64,000 bases of DNA from Arsenicicoccus cauae (GCF_009707125.1 NZ_WLVL01000017.1:62001-126000), one strand, 5' to 3'; numbered from the stretch's first letter, positions 17,891-27,134 are shown. The notes: generated by a model from the letters alone, not told the origin. Translations and numbers: made by a program.

Positions 17891-18109
17891 ATGAGCCAGA
17901 CCACCACCATCACCGTCAGCGGCATGACCTGCGGCCACTGCACCAGCGCCGTCACCTCCGAGCTCAAGGAGGTCCAGGGCGTCACCGACGTGCAGATCGA
18001 CCTGGTCGCGGGCGGCGACTCCCCCGTCACCATCACCAGCGAGAGCCCCGTCGACCCGGCCGCGATCGAGGCCGCCGTGGACGAGGCGGGCTACACGGTG
18101 GTCAAGTGA
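17891..18109 (+). CDS. copZ: Copper chaperone (heavy-metal-associated domain)
   Basis: A 72-residue single HMA domain with the Cu(I)-binding motif GMTCGHC near residue 12 and a C-terminal GYTVV strand. It carries copper in the cytoplasm and hands it to the ATPase encoded next. AAGGAGA stands about 7 nt upstream of the ATG. The stop overlaps the start of copA (GTGA, 18106-18109), so translation is coupled. Confidence 0.93.
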   Translation: MSQTTTITVSGMTCGHCTSAVTSELKEVQGVTDVQIDLVAGGDSPVTITSESPVDPAAIEAAVDEAGYTVVK

Positions 18110-20397
18110 CCTCCACCCGTATGACGCCGCGCCCGGCCGCCACCCCGGCCGCCCAGAGCGGCGCAGACCTGCACGAGGTCGACCTCGCCATCGGCGGCAT
18201 GACCTGCGCGTCCTGCTCGAGCCGCGTCGAGCGCAAGCTCAACAAGCTCGACGGTGTCCAGGCCAGCGTCAACCTCGCCACCGAGAAGGCCCACGTCACC
18301 TACCCCACCGCACTCACCGTCGCCGACCTGGTCGCGGTCGTCGAGCAGACCGGCTACACGGCGACCGAGCTGCGCCGAGGCGCAGCGGGCGGACCCCGCG
18401 AGGGCCTTGCCGAGACCGAGACGGCGGCCCAGGCCGGCAGCGGTCCGGCATACGGCATCGACCAGGTGATGAGCCGCGCGTCCCTGCGCACCCGGCTCGA
18501 GATCGCCCTGCCGCTCACGGTGTTCGTCGTCGTCATGGCGATGGTGCCGGCGGCGCACCACCTGCTCGGCGGCATCCGCCCGTGGGCCGAGCTCGCGCTC
18601 ACGACCCCGGTCGCGATCTGGGCGGCCTGGCCGTTCCACCGGTCCGCCATCATCAACGCGCGCCACAAGGCCTCCACGATGGACACGCTGGTGTCGATCG
18701 GGGTGAGCGCGGCCTTCCTCTGGTCGCTCGTCGCGACTCTGGCGGGCAGCGCCGGCCACATGTACTACGAGGTCGCGGCGGTCGTCACGACCTTCCTGCT
18801 CGCCGGCCGCGTCGCCGAGCACCGGGCCCGCACCTCGGGCCGCTCCGCCCTGACCAGCCTGCTCGAGCTCGGCGCCAAGGACGTGGCGGTGCAGCGCATC
18901 GACCCGCAGACCCGCTCCACGCGCGAGGTCCGCGTGCCGATCGGGGAGCTGCAGGTGGGCGACCAGTTCGTCGTCCGCCCCGGCGAGAAGGTCGCCACCG
19001 ACGGCGTCGTCGTCGACGGCACCTCGGCCCTCGACCGCTCGGTCGTCACCGGCGAGTCCGTCCCGGTCGACGTCGGACCCGGCGACGAGGTCACCGGCGC
19101 CACCACCAACGCGCACGGCCGGCTCATCGTCCGCGCCACCCGCGTCGGCTCCGAGACGACCCTCGCCTCGATCACCCGCCTCGTCGAGGCCGCCCAGACC
19201 GGCAAGGCTCCGGTGCAGCGGCTGGCCGACCGGATCTCCGCGGTCTTCGTGCCGGTGGTGCTGGTCATCGCGGTGCTGACCTTCGCGGGGTGGCTGGTCT
19301 CCGGGCAGGGCGCCGCCGCCGCGCTGTCGGCCGCCGTGTCCGTGCTCGTCGTCGCCTGCCCCTGCGCGCTCGGCCTCGCCACCCCCACGGCGCTGCTCGT
19401 CGGCACCGGCCGGGGCGCCGAGCTGGGCGTGCTCATCAAGGGCCCGGAGATCCTCGAGTCCACGCGCCGTATCGACACCGTCGTGCTGGACAAGACCGGC
19501 ACCGTCACGACCGGCAAGGCCACCCTCGTCGACGTGACGCCGAGCGGGCGGCTCACCCCGACCGCCGCGCTGCAGGCCGCCGCCTCCGTCGAGGCCGGCT
19601 CGGAGCATCCCGTCGCCCAGGCGATCGTCCGGGCCGCCCAGCAGCGCGGCATCGAGCTGCGGCCGATCAGCGACTTCACCAACCTGCCCGGCATGGGGGC
19701 CCGCGCCACCATCAAGGGCACCGAGGTGACCGTCGGCAAGGCGAGCCTGTTCGACGTGGTCCCCGGCGACCTGGAGAGCCTGGACCGGGTTGGCACCACC
19801 GTCCACGTCGGGTGGGGTGGCGTCGCCTATGCCGCCCTCACCGTCGCCGACGAGGTCCGCCCCACCTCGCCCGCCTCGCTCGAGGCGCTGCGCGACCTCG
19901 GCCTGCGCACGATGCTGCTGACCGGCGACAACAAGCGGACGGCGCGCCAGGTGGCCGAGGAGGTCGGCATCAACCCCGCCGACGTCATCGCCGAGGTGCT
20001 GCCGAGCGACAAGCACGAGGCGATCGCGCGCCTGCAGCGCGAGGGCCGCGTCGTCGCCATGGTCGGCGACGGGGTCAACGACGCCGCTGCGCTCGCCCAG
20101 GCCGACCTGGGCCTGGCGATGGGCAGCGGCACCGACGTCGCGATGGACTCCGCCGACATCGTGCTCGTGCGACCCGAGATCGGTGCGGTGGCCGACGCCA
20201 TCGGCCTGTCCCGGCGCACGCTGGCGATCGTCAAGCAGAACCTCGCCTGGGCGTTCGGCTACAACGTCGTGGCGATCCCGCTGGCCGTCCTCGGCCTGCT
20301 GAACCCCATGGTCTCCGGCGCGGCGATGGCCCTGTCGAGCGTGCTCGTGGTGACCAACAGCCTGCGGCTCAAGGCCTTTGGGCGGTCGCGCGCCTGA
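18106..20397 (+). CDS. copA: Cu(+)-exporting P1B-type ATPase
   Basis: A 763-residue copper pump. One N-terminal HMA domain with MTCASC (about residues 32-37), eight expected helices, the intramembrane CPC motif (VVACPCALGLATP, about residue 420), the phosphorylation site DKTGT (about 462), the P1B HP motif (SEHPVAQ) and the hinge GDGVNDAAALAQAD (about 654). It expels Cu(I) from the cytoplasm using ATP. The GTG at 18106 overlapping the copZ stop is chosen; an ATG at 18121 is an alternative. The operon ends at a strong hairpin (20419-20455). Confidence 0.93.
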   Translation: MTSTRMTPRPAATPAAQSGADLHEVDLAIGGMTCASCSSRVERKLNKLDGVQASVNLATEKAHVTYPTALTVADLVAVVEQTGYTATELRRGAAGGPREGLAETETAAQAGSGPAYGIDQVMSRASLRTRLEIALPLTVFVVVMAMVPAAHHLLGGIRPWAELALTTPVAIWAAWPFHRSAIINARHKASTMDTLVSIGVSAAFLWSLVATLAGSAGHMYYEVAAVVTTFLLAGRVAEHRARTSGRSALTSLLELGAKDVAVQRIDPQTRSTREVRVPIGELQVGDQFVVRPGEKVATDGVVVDGTSALDRSVVTGESVPVDVGPGDEVTGATTNAHGRLIVRATRVGSETTLASITRLVEAAQTGKAPVQRLADRISAVFVPVVLVIAVLTFAGWLVSGQGAAAALSAAVSVLVVACPCALGLATPTALLVGTGRGAELGVLIKGPEILESTRRIDTVVLDKTGTVTTGKATLVDVTPSGRLTPTAALQAAASVEAGSEHPVAQAIVRAAQQRGIELRPISDFTNLPGMGARATIKGTEVTVGKASLFDVVPGDLESLDRVGTTVHVGWGGVAYAALTVADEVRPTSPASLEALRDLGLRTMLLTGDNKRTARQVAEEVGINPADVIAEVLPSDKHEAIARLQREGRVVAMVGDGVNDAAALAQADLGLAMGSGTDVAMDSADIVLVRPEIGAVADAIGLSRRTLAIVKQNLAWAFGYNVVAIPLAVLGLLNPMVSGAAMALSSVLVVTNSLRLKAFGRSRA

Positions 20398-20418
20398 CGC
20401 GGTCGTATGCGCCCAGCG

Positions 20419-20455
20419 CCCCCCGCCACCAGAGGCCACGTCTGGTGGCGGGGGG
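20419..20455 (+). terminator. Terminator hairpin downstream of copA
   Basis: CCCCCCGCCACCAGA (20419-20433) pairs perfectly with 20441-20455 over 15 bp, with a 7-nt loop. It stands 21 bp after the copA stop. As the next gene converges, it can act on both strands. The core is related to the purB terminator at 14387. Confidence 0.75.
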
Positions 20456-20487
20456 GTCCCGTCATACGGCCAAACCGCCGGGGGCCG

Positions 20488-20686
20488 GATCATCGACCTG
20501 GCGAACGAAGGCCGACGATGTCCCTACCCCCGGCGGGATCATCGACCTGGCGAACGAAGGCCGGTCGATGCCCCTACCCCCGGCGGGATCATCGACCTGG
20601 CGAACGAAGCCCGGTCGATGCCCCTACCCCCGGCGGGATCATCAACCTGGCGAACGAAGGCCGGTCGATGCCCCTACCCCCGGTAG
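20488..20686. repeat. 50-bp tandem repeat, locus B (four copies)
   Basis: Four copies of the unit: 20488-20536 (49 bp), 20537-20586, 20587-20636 and 20637-20686 (50 bp each), nearly identical apart from single changes. Each contains CATCGACC and GGTCGATG (for example 20540-20547 and 20563-20570), an 8-bp hairpin with a 15-nt loop; the fourth copy has a mismatch in the left arm. The array ends one base before the stop codon of the VOC gene (20688). Same unit as at 4641-4762. Confidence 0.92.
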
Positions 20687-20687
20687 G

Positions 20688-21329
20688 TCAGATGGTGACG
20701 TCGCCGGTCGGGGTCTGGAAGGTCACGGCCAGCAGACCCGGGTGACCGGCCGGCGCCACGAACTCGAAGTCGATGACCGACGACGTCGCGTCGGCGTCCA
20801 TGCCGAGCCAGTCGCGCACGCGATCCGGTGAGCCGCCGATCGTCAGCTGCTTGATGGTGACCTCGCTCGTCGCGTCGGTCGACGGGTGCACGCTGTCCTC
20901 GTCCCACTGCACGAAGAACGGCAGCTGCGGGTCGGCGATCAGGCCCTTGACGCCCAGCTGGCGCCAGGTGTGGGTGACGCCGTCGGGGCGGGTCCGGTTG
21001 CCGGCCACGGCCTCGCGGCCCACGCGCTGCTCCACCTCGCGGATGTCGTCGACGCACACGACCCACCCCATCCAGCCGCCGCCCTGCTCGGACCGGAGCC
21101 GCACCGCCTGGCCGAAGGGTGCCTTGTCGGTCACCGGGTGGTCGAGCACCTCGACGACCTCGACGTAGCGCTCGTGCGCGAGCGGCAGGATGATGTTGCG
21201 GGTGCCGAAGCGGGGGTGCACCCCGCCGTAGACCGGGTCCACCCCGAGCCGGGCCGCCAGCCGCTCGGCGGTCGCGATGGAGCCGTCCGGCTCGGCGGCA
21301 TAGGACACGTGGTCGAGGCGCATGGCCAC
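20688..21329 (-). CDS. VOC-family (glyoxalase-like) protein
   Basis: A 213-residue protein with the glyoxalase-like domain layout: LDHVSYAAEPDG at the start (metal-site His in DHV), then NIILPLAHERYVEVVEVL, and a second half VKGLIADPQLPFFVQWDEDSVHPS. This fits the two-module glyoxalase-like family rather than a simple glyoxalase I; no substrate can be assigned. Start may be ATG 21329 or 21323. The 50-bp repeat array begins one base after its stop codon, so the mRNA 3' end would consist of repeat hairpins. It converges on copA. Confidence 0.8.
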   Translation of the reverse strand: MAMRLDHVSYAAEPDGSIATAERLAARLGVDPVYGGVHPRFGTRNIILPLAHERYVEVVEVLDHPVTDKAPFGQAVRLRSEQGGGWMGWVVCVDDIREVEQRVGREAVAGNRTRPDGVTHTWRQLGVKGLIADPQLPFFVQWDEDSVHPSTDATSEVTIKQLTIGGSPDRVRDWLGMDADATSSVIDFEFVAPAGHPGLLAVTFQTPTGDVTI

Positions 21330-21366
21330 ATGGTGACACAGGTGCTGCCGTGCCCTCGCACCCAGG

Positions 21367-22182
21367 TCAGCGGGCGGAGGCCCGACGCTGACGCACCGCC
21401 TCGTAGATCACGATGGCCGCGGACGTCGCCACGTTGAGGGAGTTGGCCCGCCCCGTCATGGGGATGCGCACCCGCACGTCGGCCGCGGCCATGAAGTCCT
21501 CGGTGAGGCCCGCCTTCTCCGTGCCGACGGCGATCGCGACCGGCCCGGTGTAGTCGACGTCGGTGTGCTCGACGGCGGTGTCCGGGGTGGCGGCGACCAC
21601 GAGCACGCCCCGGGAGCGGCATTCGGCCAGGGTCTGCTCGGTGGACGCGGAGGCGACCGGCACGGAAAAGACCGTGCCCTTGCTCGACCGCACGAGGTTG
21701 GGGTTGCCCCAGTCGGTGACCGGGTCGGCCGCGACGACCGCGTGGAGGCCAGCGGCGTCGGCGGTGCGGAGCATGGCGCCGAGGTTGCCGGGCTTCTCGA
21801 CGCCCTGGCACACGAGCAGGAAGGGGTCGGCCGGCAGCGTCAGCTCCTCGAACCCGCGGCCCACGGACGGCACCACGGCGAGGAAGCCGTCGGGGCCCTC
21901 GCGGTAGGCGACCTTCTCGAAGGCGGCGCGGCCCAGCCGCACCACCTCGGCGCCTCCGGCCCGGACGTCCCGCACCACGCGCGACTGCAGGTCAGGGTCG
22001 AGCATCAGCTCGGGACAATAGAACAGCGACTGCGGGCGCACCCCCGCCGACAGCGCCAGCTCGAGCTCCTCGTAGCCCTCCAGCAGGGTGACCCCGCTCT
22101 CCTCGCGGGCGCGCCGACGGCGCAGCCCGGTCAGGGCGCGCAGCCGCGGGTTGGCCGGGGAGGTGATGACGAGCTCGTGCAT
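21367..22182 (-). CDS. TrmH-family (SPOUT) RNA 2'-O-methyltransferase
   Basis: A 271-residue enzyme methylating ribose in rRNA or tRNA with SAM. An N-terminal substrate-binding domain (about residues 1-100, ITSPANPRLRALTGLRRRRAREESG, then LLEGYEEL) precedes the SPOUT knot with its three motifs: NLGAMLRTADAAG, AIAVGTEKAGLT and IPMTGRANSLNVATSAAIVIYE. It resembles the actinobacterial TsnR/TrmH group that includes thiostrepton-resistance-type methylases. The ATG 22182 is the first of the conserved start MHELVITSPANPRL. Confidence 0.9.
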   Translation of the reverse strand: MHELVITSPANPRLRALTGLRRRRAREESGVTLLEGYEELELALSAGVRPQSLFYCPELMLDPDLQSRVVRDVRAGGAEVVRLGRAAFEKVAYREGPDGFLAVVPSVGRGFEELTLPADPFLLVCQGVEKPGNLGAMLRTADAAGLHAVVAADPVTDWGNPNLVRSSKGTVFSVPVASASTEQTLAECRSRGVLVVAATPDTAVEHTDVDYTGPVAIAVGTEKAGLTEDFMAAADVRVRIPMTGRANSLNVATSAAIVIYEAVRQRRASAR

Positions 22183-22310
22183 AGGGCACCCAGCATGCCA
22201 CGGGCGGCGCACGACCGGAGGGGCGGGCCCACAGGTCGCGGCGAGGGGATCTCCTGGACCTCGCCCTGGACGCCCTGCAGGGGCGCCGACCCGGCGCCGC
22301 CGCGGGCAAT

Positions 22311-22349
22311 GGGGACGTCGGTGATCGCTGAGCGGGCACGAACGTCCCC
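22311..22349 (-). terminator. Structured hairpin, copy 1 of a related pair
   Basis: GGGGACGT (22311-22318) and ACGTCCCC (22342-22349) form an 8-bp stem with a 23-nt loop that can form an inner GTG/CAC stem. It is downstream of the lipoprotein gene on the minus strand and probably ends the peptidase-lipoprotein operon. A look-alike with the same stem, loop length and closing GCACGA stands at 24713-24751. Confidence 0.65.
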
Positions 22350-22381
22350 GCTGCTCCGCGCGGCGGCCCCGACGGGCGCGC

Positions 22382-23194
22382 TCAGCGCAGCGCGACGATC
22401 ACGCCGTCGACCTGCAGCGGAGTGAGCGGACCTGCCCCTTCCTGCAGGAGCAAGAAGGTCGCGCGCCGGCCCCGGACGCCGACGACCTCGAGCCAGGTCC
22501 CGCTCTCGCCGGCGAAGGTGCGGCGGTCCACGAGGTCGGGGCCGGCCCGCAGCAGCGCGTACGTGAACGGGGCGTCGCCCCGCCCGCGGCAGGACTCGGC
22601 CTGGAGGCGATAGAGCTCGACCAGACGAGCGGACCCCTCGTCCGCGAGCTCCAGCGCCACGGTCGTGCCCGACGCCCCACCCGGCCCGCGATAGGTCCCC
22701 TCGAGCGCCGCCACCGGGACCGGGTAGCCGGCGGGGACCCCCTGGCACGCCAGGCCGAGGAGCTCGTGGACGGTCGAGCGCGGGTCGCGGGCGTTGACCC
22801 AGGTGCCGTTGGGGATGTAGCCGCCGTCGGCACCGTCCCCGGCCGCCGTCGACCACCCGGACGGGCTGGGCAGGGCGCGCTGGTCGAGCGACCCGGCCCT
22901 GGTCGCGGCGGGCGCGGTGGGCGTGGGCGGCTCGACGACGGCGGGCTCCTGCGTCGTGACCGCGCCCTGGCCGGGGCCGCCGAACGAGGCGCCGACCGAA
23001 GCGGCCGACGGGGCCCCGATCGGCGAGGCGGAGGAAGGGGTCCCGCTCGACGAGGACGCCTGCGCCGCAGCCCTGCTCGTCGTCGTGACCGGCGTCGCCG
23101 ACCCCGGCGACCCGCTTGAGCAGGCGGCCGTCACCCCCAGCAGGGACACCAGCGCCAGCGCCGCGAGGGGGCGGGCCGGCATACGACCGCTCAT
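22382..23194 (-). CDS. Putative secreted lipoprotein, unknown function
   Basis: A 270-residue protein with a lipoprotein signal peptide ending in lipobox TAAC (Cys25), then a long Ser/Ala/Pro/Thr-rich linker to about residue 105 and a globular C-terminal domain (about 110-270) with two Cys (LACQGVPAGYP and ESCRGRGDAP) that could form a disulfide. I do not recognise the domain. It overlaps the start of the upstream peptidase gene's stop by 4 bp (ATGA at 23191-23194), so both are exported products of one operon, probably acting at the cell wall. Confidence 0.75.
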   Translation of the reverse strand: MSGRMPARPLAALALVSLLGVTAACSSGSPGSATPVTTTSRAAAQASSSSGTPSSASPIGAPSAASVGASFGGPGQGAVTTQEPAVVEPPTPTAPAATRAGSLDQRALPSPSGWSTAAGDGADGGYIPNGTWVNARDPRSTVHELLGLACQGVPAGYPVPVAALEGTYRGPGGASGTTVALELADEGSARLVELYRLQAESCRGRGDAPFTYALLRAGPDLVDRRTFAGESGTWLEVVGVRGRRATFLLLQEGAGPLTPLQVDGVIVALR

Positions 23195-24627
23195 CGCTGG
23201 AAGTGCTGCCAGTCGAACCCGCTCAGCCAGGTGAACCCGTTGCCGAGCAGCGCCTTGGTGAACGGCGTCGAAGGGGTCAGCATCCCGGGGCGATAGGGGG
23301 TGCGCCTGACGTAGGCCTGGCCGTTCTTGGGCAGCCAGACGCCGGAGGGGATGCGGTAGGGGTTCTCGACCGTGTTGATGTCGATCGACGTGCCGTAGCT
23401 GTGGGGCGACAGCCGGTAGGGGTTGCCCGTCACGCGACGGCAGTTGAAGCCGTTGGTGTTGTCGTGCTCCATGGAGATGATGTCGTCGCCGCCGTAGACG
23501 CTGGCGTCACGCATCTCCCGGATCGGGAAGCGGCCGTCGAACGCGGTCCGGAAGCTGGTGAGGATCGGCGTGACGTTGGCGGTCCGGATGACGAGGCGAC
23601 CGCGGTGGATCCGCCCGTCGAAGCCCCAGTGGTTCATGTCGATGGTGCGCAGGCTCGCCGGCCCGACGGGGCAGCCCGCGCGGTAGGTGCGGGGAACGTC
23701 GGCCGCCACCGTCTGACGGACCACCGGGTTGAGGACGGCCAGCCGGTTCACCGCGCGCGACGGGCTCGCGACGACCCGCCCGCCCGGCAGCGTCATGGCG
23801 GTGCGCACGGTGACCACGCCCACCGCCCCTCGGCCATAGGTCAGCGGCAGCGCGAACCCTCCACCAGATCGCGTCGTCCCCACCTGCGAGGTCCGCCAGC
23901 CGACCGGCGTCAGGACCTCGGTGCGCACCTGCAGCCCCGCCGCCCGCGGCGTCGCGACCCCACTGACCGTCGGGTCGACCAGCGTGTCCTGGCCCGCCGG
24001 GGCGCTCGCCATGATGGCGGCGTCGACGACGGTGGCCGAGGCGACCGAGGATGTGGCCTGGCCCGGCAGCACGGCTCGATAGCTGCTGGTCCCGGCCGGG
24101 CCCATCGGGCCGGTCCACGTGAACGCGCCCGTCCGGTCGGTGGTCACCTCCGCGACCTGCCCGTATGCCGAGCCGCCCGGCGCCCGGCGTTGGATGCTGA
24201 CGCGTGCGCCGGGGCGAGCCGGCAGGGTCGTCCCCACGAGGCGCAGCTGGCCGACCCCGGTGACGAACTGGAGCGGACCCGGGCAACCCGAGCACTGCAG
24301 CGAGATCCGCACCTGCCGCGTGTCGTTGGTCTTGGGGGACGTGGGCCGTGGGGTGGGAGGTGACGAGGGCGTGGTGGTGGGTGTGTCGCTCGACGTGGCC
24401 GGGGGCGGGGCGGCAGGGGTGTCACGCGGCGCAGTGGTGGGCGCAGTGGTGGAGGTGTCGCTCGGCACGGTGGGTGTGTCCGTCGGCGGCGCGGTCGGCG
24501 GGTTGCCCACCGCGGGTTGTGCAGGCGTGCCCTCGACGAGCGCGGAGGCGGATGGCATCACCCCCACCGCTCCGGCGGCGGGCACGAGCACGGCGGCCAT
24601 GGCGAGTGCAGCAGAACGGCGCATCAT
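23191..24627 (-). CDS. Secreted protein with C-terminal M15-type peptidase domain
   Basis: A 478-residue protein. Signal peptide at residues 1-32 (MMRRSAALAMAAVLVPAAGA), a Thr/Pro/Ser-rich linker of about 75 residues, one or more beta-sandwich-like domains, then a D-alanyl-D-alanine carboxypeptidase-like domain with zinc ligands in LSPHSYGTSIDIN (HxxxxxxD) and FDWQHFQR at the very C-terminus. It would cut peptidoglycan peptides outside the cell. Two adjacent ATGs (24627, 24624) are possible starts. It is first in an operon with the lipoprotein. Confidence 0.82.
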   Translation of the reverse strand: MMRRSAALAMAAVLVPAAGAVGVMPSASALVEGTPAQPAVGNPPTAPPTDTPTVPSDTSTTAPTTAPRDTPAAPPPATSSDTPTTTPSSPPTPRPTSPKTNDTRQVRISLQCSGCPGPLQFVTGVGQLRLVGTTLPARPGARVSIQRRAPGGSAYGQVAEVTTDRTGAFTWTGPMGPAGTSSYRAVLPGQATSSVASATVVDAAIMASAPAGQDTLVDPTVSGVATPRAAGLQVRTEVLTPVGWRTSQVGTTRSGGGFALPLTYGRGAVGVVTVRTAMTLPGGRVVASPSRAVNRLAVLNPVVRQTVAADVPRTYRAGCPVGPASLRTIDMNHWGFDGRIHRGRLVIRTANVTPILTSFRTAFDGRFPIREMRDASVYGGDDIISMEHDNTNGFNCRRVTGNPYRLSPHSYGTSIDINTVENPYRIPSGVWLPKNGQAYVRRTPYRPGMLTPSTPFTKALLGNGFTWLSGFDWQHFQR

Positions 24628-24712
24628 CGGTCCCCCAACCTGACTGTCTGTCGATGATAGACACACGCGCGGTCATGTTCAGGGGTCGCCTCATGCTGCC
24701 GCATGCCGCAAC

Positions 24713-24751
24713 GGGGACGTCTGTGCCCGGTTTGCGAGCACGAACGTCCCC
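24713..24751 (-). terminator. Structured hairpin, copy 2 of a related pair
   Basis: GGGGACGT (24713-24720) and ACGTCCCC (24744-24751), 8-bp stem, 23-nt loop with an inner GTGC/GCAC stem. It lies just after the HAD gene on the minus strand and upstream of the peptidase gene, so it separates the serS-HAD operon from the next one. It matches the hairpin at 22311-22349 in stem and geometry while the loop differs. Confidence 0.65.
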
Positions 24752-24763
24752 ATGGCGCCGGGC

Positions 24764-24812
24764 GGGCGGCGGGAGGTGACCAGTCGGCGGGAGGTGACCA
24801 GTCGGCGGGGGC
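24764..24812. repeat. Short 18-bp tandem repeat
   Basis: The unit CGGCGGGAGGTGACCAGT occurs twice in direct succession with a partial third copy, ending next to the HAD stop codon (24814). It contains GGAGGTGAC, which resembles a ribosome binding site, but no reading frame follows. Probably slippage-generated. Confidence 0.6.
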
Positions 24813-24813
24813 G

Positions 24814-25614
24814 TCAGTCGAGCAGGGACCGCAGCACCGGCACGAGCCCGTCGTCGTCGACGTGCCCCGTGACCTCGTCCGCCGCGGCCTTGACCTCGTC
24901 GGGCGCATTGCCCATCGCCACGCCACGCGCGGCCCACGACAGCATCTCGAGGTCGTTGCGCTGGTCGCCGACGGCGACGGTGTCGCGGGGGTCGACGCCG
25001 AGCTTGCGGCGCACGAGCTCCAGCGCGGACGCCTTGGAGACGCCCTCGGGTGCGATGTCCAGCCATGCGGAGAAGCCCACGGCATACGACACCCCGTGCA
25101 GTCCCACCGCGTGCACCCGCTCCAGGAAGTCCTCGACCGGGGCATCGGGCTGGCGCAGCGTCACGCGCGTGGCGGGGGTGTCGATGAGCTCGTCCCAGCC
25201 GACGACGCGGATCTTGCCGTCCAGCTCGCCGTCGGGAAAGGGCGCGTTGACCTTGAAGCCCTTGCCCAGCTCCTCGACCGCGGCCAGGGCGCCGGGCATC
25301 TTGTCGCGCAGCAGCCGCAGCGACGGGCCGGGGTCGAAGGTCACGACCTCGGTGAACTTGTAGCCCTTGCGCTTGTGCGGGTCCAGCTTGAGGGTGACGG
25401 CGCCGTTGGAGCACACGGCGCGACCCTGCTCGATCCCGAGCGCGCGGATGATCGGCATCGTGGCGACGCAGGCGCGTCCGGTCGCCACGACGACGTGCAC
25501 CCCGGCGTCCGCCACGGCCTGGACGGCCTCCTGGACGGCAGGGGACAGCTCACGGGCGTGGTTGATGGTGGTGCCGTCGATGTCGAGGCAGACCATCCGG
25601 GGGCCGTGGCGCAC
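24814..25614 (-). CDS. HAD-superfamily phosphatase, Cof type
   Basis: A 266-residue cytoplasmic phosphatase: motif I CLDIDGTTI (nucleophile Asp; the usual second Asp is present), motif II VVVATGRA, an alpha/beta cap (about 85-190), motif III around GVSKASAL and motif IV VAVGDQRNDLEML. Members remove phosphate from sugar phosphates, FMN or similar small molecules; the substrate is unknown. It starts on GTG 25614, or ATG 25596, 3 bp after the serS stop, so the two are co-transcribed. Confidence 0.88.
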   Translation of the reverse strand: MRHGPRMVCLDIDGTTINHARELSPAVQEAVQAVADAGVHVVVATGRACVATMPIIRALGIEQGRAVCSNGAVTLKLDPHKRKGYKFTEVVTFDPGPSLRLLRDKMPGALAAVEELGKGFKVNAPFPDGELDGKIRVVGWDELIDTPATRVTLRQPDAPVEDFLERVHAVGLHGVSYAVGFSAWLDIAPEGVSKASALELVRRKLGVDPRDTVAVGDQRNDLEMLSWAARGVAMGNAPDEVKAAADEVTGHVDDDGLVPVLRSLLD

Positions 25615-25617
25615 GGG

Positions 25618-26952
25618 TCAGCGACCCGATGCCGTCAGGGCCTCGCGGCCACCGAGCCACGGCCGCAAGGCGTCGGGCACACGCACGGACCCGTCGGCCT
25701 GCTGGTGGTTCTCCAGGAGGGCGACGATGGGCCGGGTGTTGGTGGCCATCGTGCCGTTGAGCGTCGCGACGACGCGGGTGCCGCTGCCCTGGGGGTCGCG
25801 CTCCCGGATGGCGAGCCGGCGCGCCTGAAAGGTTGTGCAGTTGGACGTCGACGTCAGCTCGCGGTAGCGCTCCTGGCTCGGCACCCACGCCTCGCAGTCG
25901 AACTTGCGCGCCGCCGGGCCACCGAGGTCGCCGGCCGCGACGTCGATGATGCGATAGGGCAGCTCGAGCGCGTCGAGGATCCGCCGCTCGATGCGCAGGA
26001 GGTTGTCGTGCTCGGCCTCGGCGTCCTCGGGGCGGCAGTAGACGAACATCTCGGTCTTTTGGAACTGGTGCACGCGAAAGATGCCCTTGGTGTCCTTGCC
26101 GTGGCTGCCCGCCTCGCGGCGGTAGCAGGTCGAGGTCGCGGTGTAGCGCAGCGGGCCGTCCGACAGGTCGATGATCTCGTCGAGGTGGTAGCCCGCGAGG
26201 CCGACCTCGGAGGTGCCGGTGAGGTAGAGCTCGTCGGCGGGCAGCTGGTAGACCTCGTCGGCGTGGCTGTCGAGGTAGCCGGCGCCCGCCATCGTCTGCC
26301 CCTTGACCAGGTTGGGGACGACGAGCGGGACGAAGCCCTCCTCGGCGGCGATCTGCTGACAGAGCCCCATGAGGGCGTACTCCAGCCGCGCCCCGTCGCC
26401 CTTGAGGTAGTAGAAACGGCTGCCCGCGACCTTGGCCCCGCGCTCCAGGTCGATGATCCCGAGCGCCGTGCCGAGCTCGACGTGGTCCTTGACGTCGATC
26501 CCCTCGGCCGCGAAGTCCCGTGGCGTACCGACGGTCTCGCGCAGCTCGAAGTCCTCCTCGCCGCCGGTGGGCACACCGTCGACGATGACGTTGCCGATGC
26601 GGTGGGCGATGACGTCCATCTCACGAGCGGCCTCGTCGGCGGCCTGCTCGAGCTCCTTGACCTGCGTGCTCAGCTCACCGGCCGTGGCCCGGGCCGCCTC
26701 GGCCTGCTGCCTCAGCTGCTCCGCGTCGTCGGCGCCGGCCTTCCTGGCCCGCTGCGCCTGACCCATGAGGGCGCCCACGTCCTTGGACACCGACTTCTGC
26801 TCCGCCCGGAGCGCCTCGAACCGGGACTGCGCCGCGCGACGACGCTGGTCCAGCTCGAGGATCTGGTCGACGAGGGTGTCGTCCTCGCCGCGGGCACGTT
26901 GCGACTTCCTGACCCGCTCGGGGTCGTCGCGCAGCAGCTTGATGTCGATCAC
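25618..26952 (-). CDS. serS: Serine--tRNA ligase
   Basis: A 444-residue class II synthetase (EC 6.1.1.11) charging tRNA-Ser (and tRNA-Sec where present). An N-terminal coiled-coil arm (about residues 30-105, [24 protein letters not shown]) grips the tRNA. The catalytic core shows motif 2 ([25 protein letters not shown], with the Arg and Glu) and motif 3 (the [11 protein letters not shown] region). GTG start: the -10 like TAGGCT on the minus strand (26964-26959) ends 6 nt before it, giving a leaderless mRNA. The HAD gene follows in the operon. Confidence 0.95.
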   Translation of the reverse strand: MIDIKLLRDDPERVRKSQRARGEDDTLVDQILELDQRRRAAQSRFEALRAEQKSVSKDVGALMGQAQRARKAGADDAEQLRQQAEAARATAGELSTQVKELEQAADEAAREMDVIAHRIGNVIVDGVPTGGEEDFELRETVGTPRDFAAEGIDVKDHVELGTALGIIDLERGAKVAGSRFYYLKGDGARLEYALMGLCQQIAAEEGFVPLVVPNLVKGQTMAGAGYLDSHADEVYQLPADELYLTGTSEVGLAGYHLDEIIDLSDGPLRYTATSTCYRREAGSHGKDTKGIFRVHQFQKTEMFVYCRPEDAEAEHDNLLRIERRILDALELPYRIIDVAAGDLGGPAARKFDCEAWVPSQERYRELTSTSNCTTFQARRLAIRERDPQGSGTRVVATLNGTMATNTRPIVALLENHQQADGSVRVPDALRPWLGGREALTASGR

Positions 26953-26990
26953 GGATTCAGCCTAGTGGCCTGCGACGACACCCCTCCACC

Positions 26991-27060
26991 TCGTATGCCG
27001 GACGGGCCGGACGCTCGCGTGGTCGCCGCCTCGGCCCCGGTGGCGGGACGCGGCATACGA
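26991..27060. repeat. Inverted repeat between serS and the lipid kinase gene
   Basis: TCGTATGCCG (26991-27000) and CGGCATACGA (27051-27060) are perfect inverted 10-mers 50 bp apart in the divergent promoter region of serS and the diacylglycerol-kinase-like gene. A regulator site or two copies of the recurring CATACG word are both possible. Confidence 0.4.
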
Positions 27061-27134
27061 CCCGGGGCCACGAGGCGGCACCGATCGGGCCCAAACGGGG
27101 TTGGCCCAGGCATTCGCACGGGTACCGTTCAGGC

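Noticed and set aside
18091-20493. 800-codon minus-strand frame opposite copA
   Set aside because: It lacks any fold signature, while copA has every P1B-ATPase motif on the plus strand.
20488-20686. CRISPR-like array
   Set aside because: The whole 50-bp unit repeats without unique spacers and no cas genes are present.
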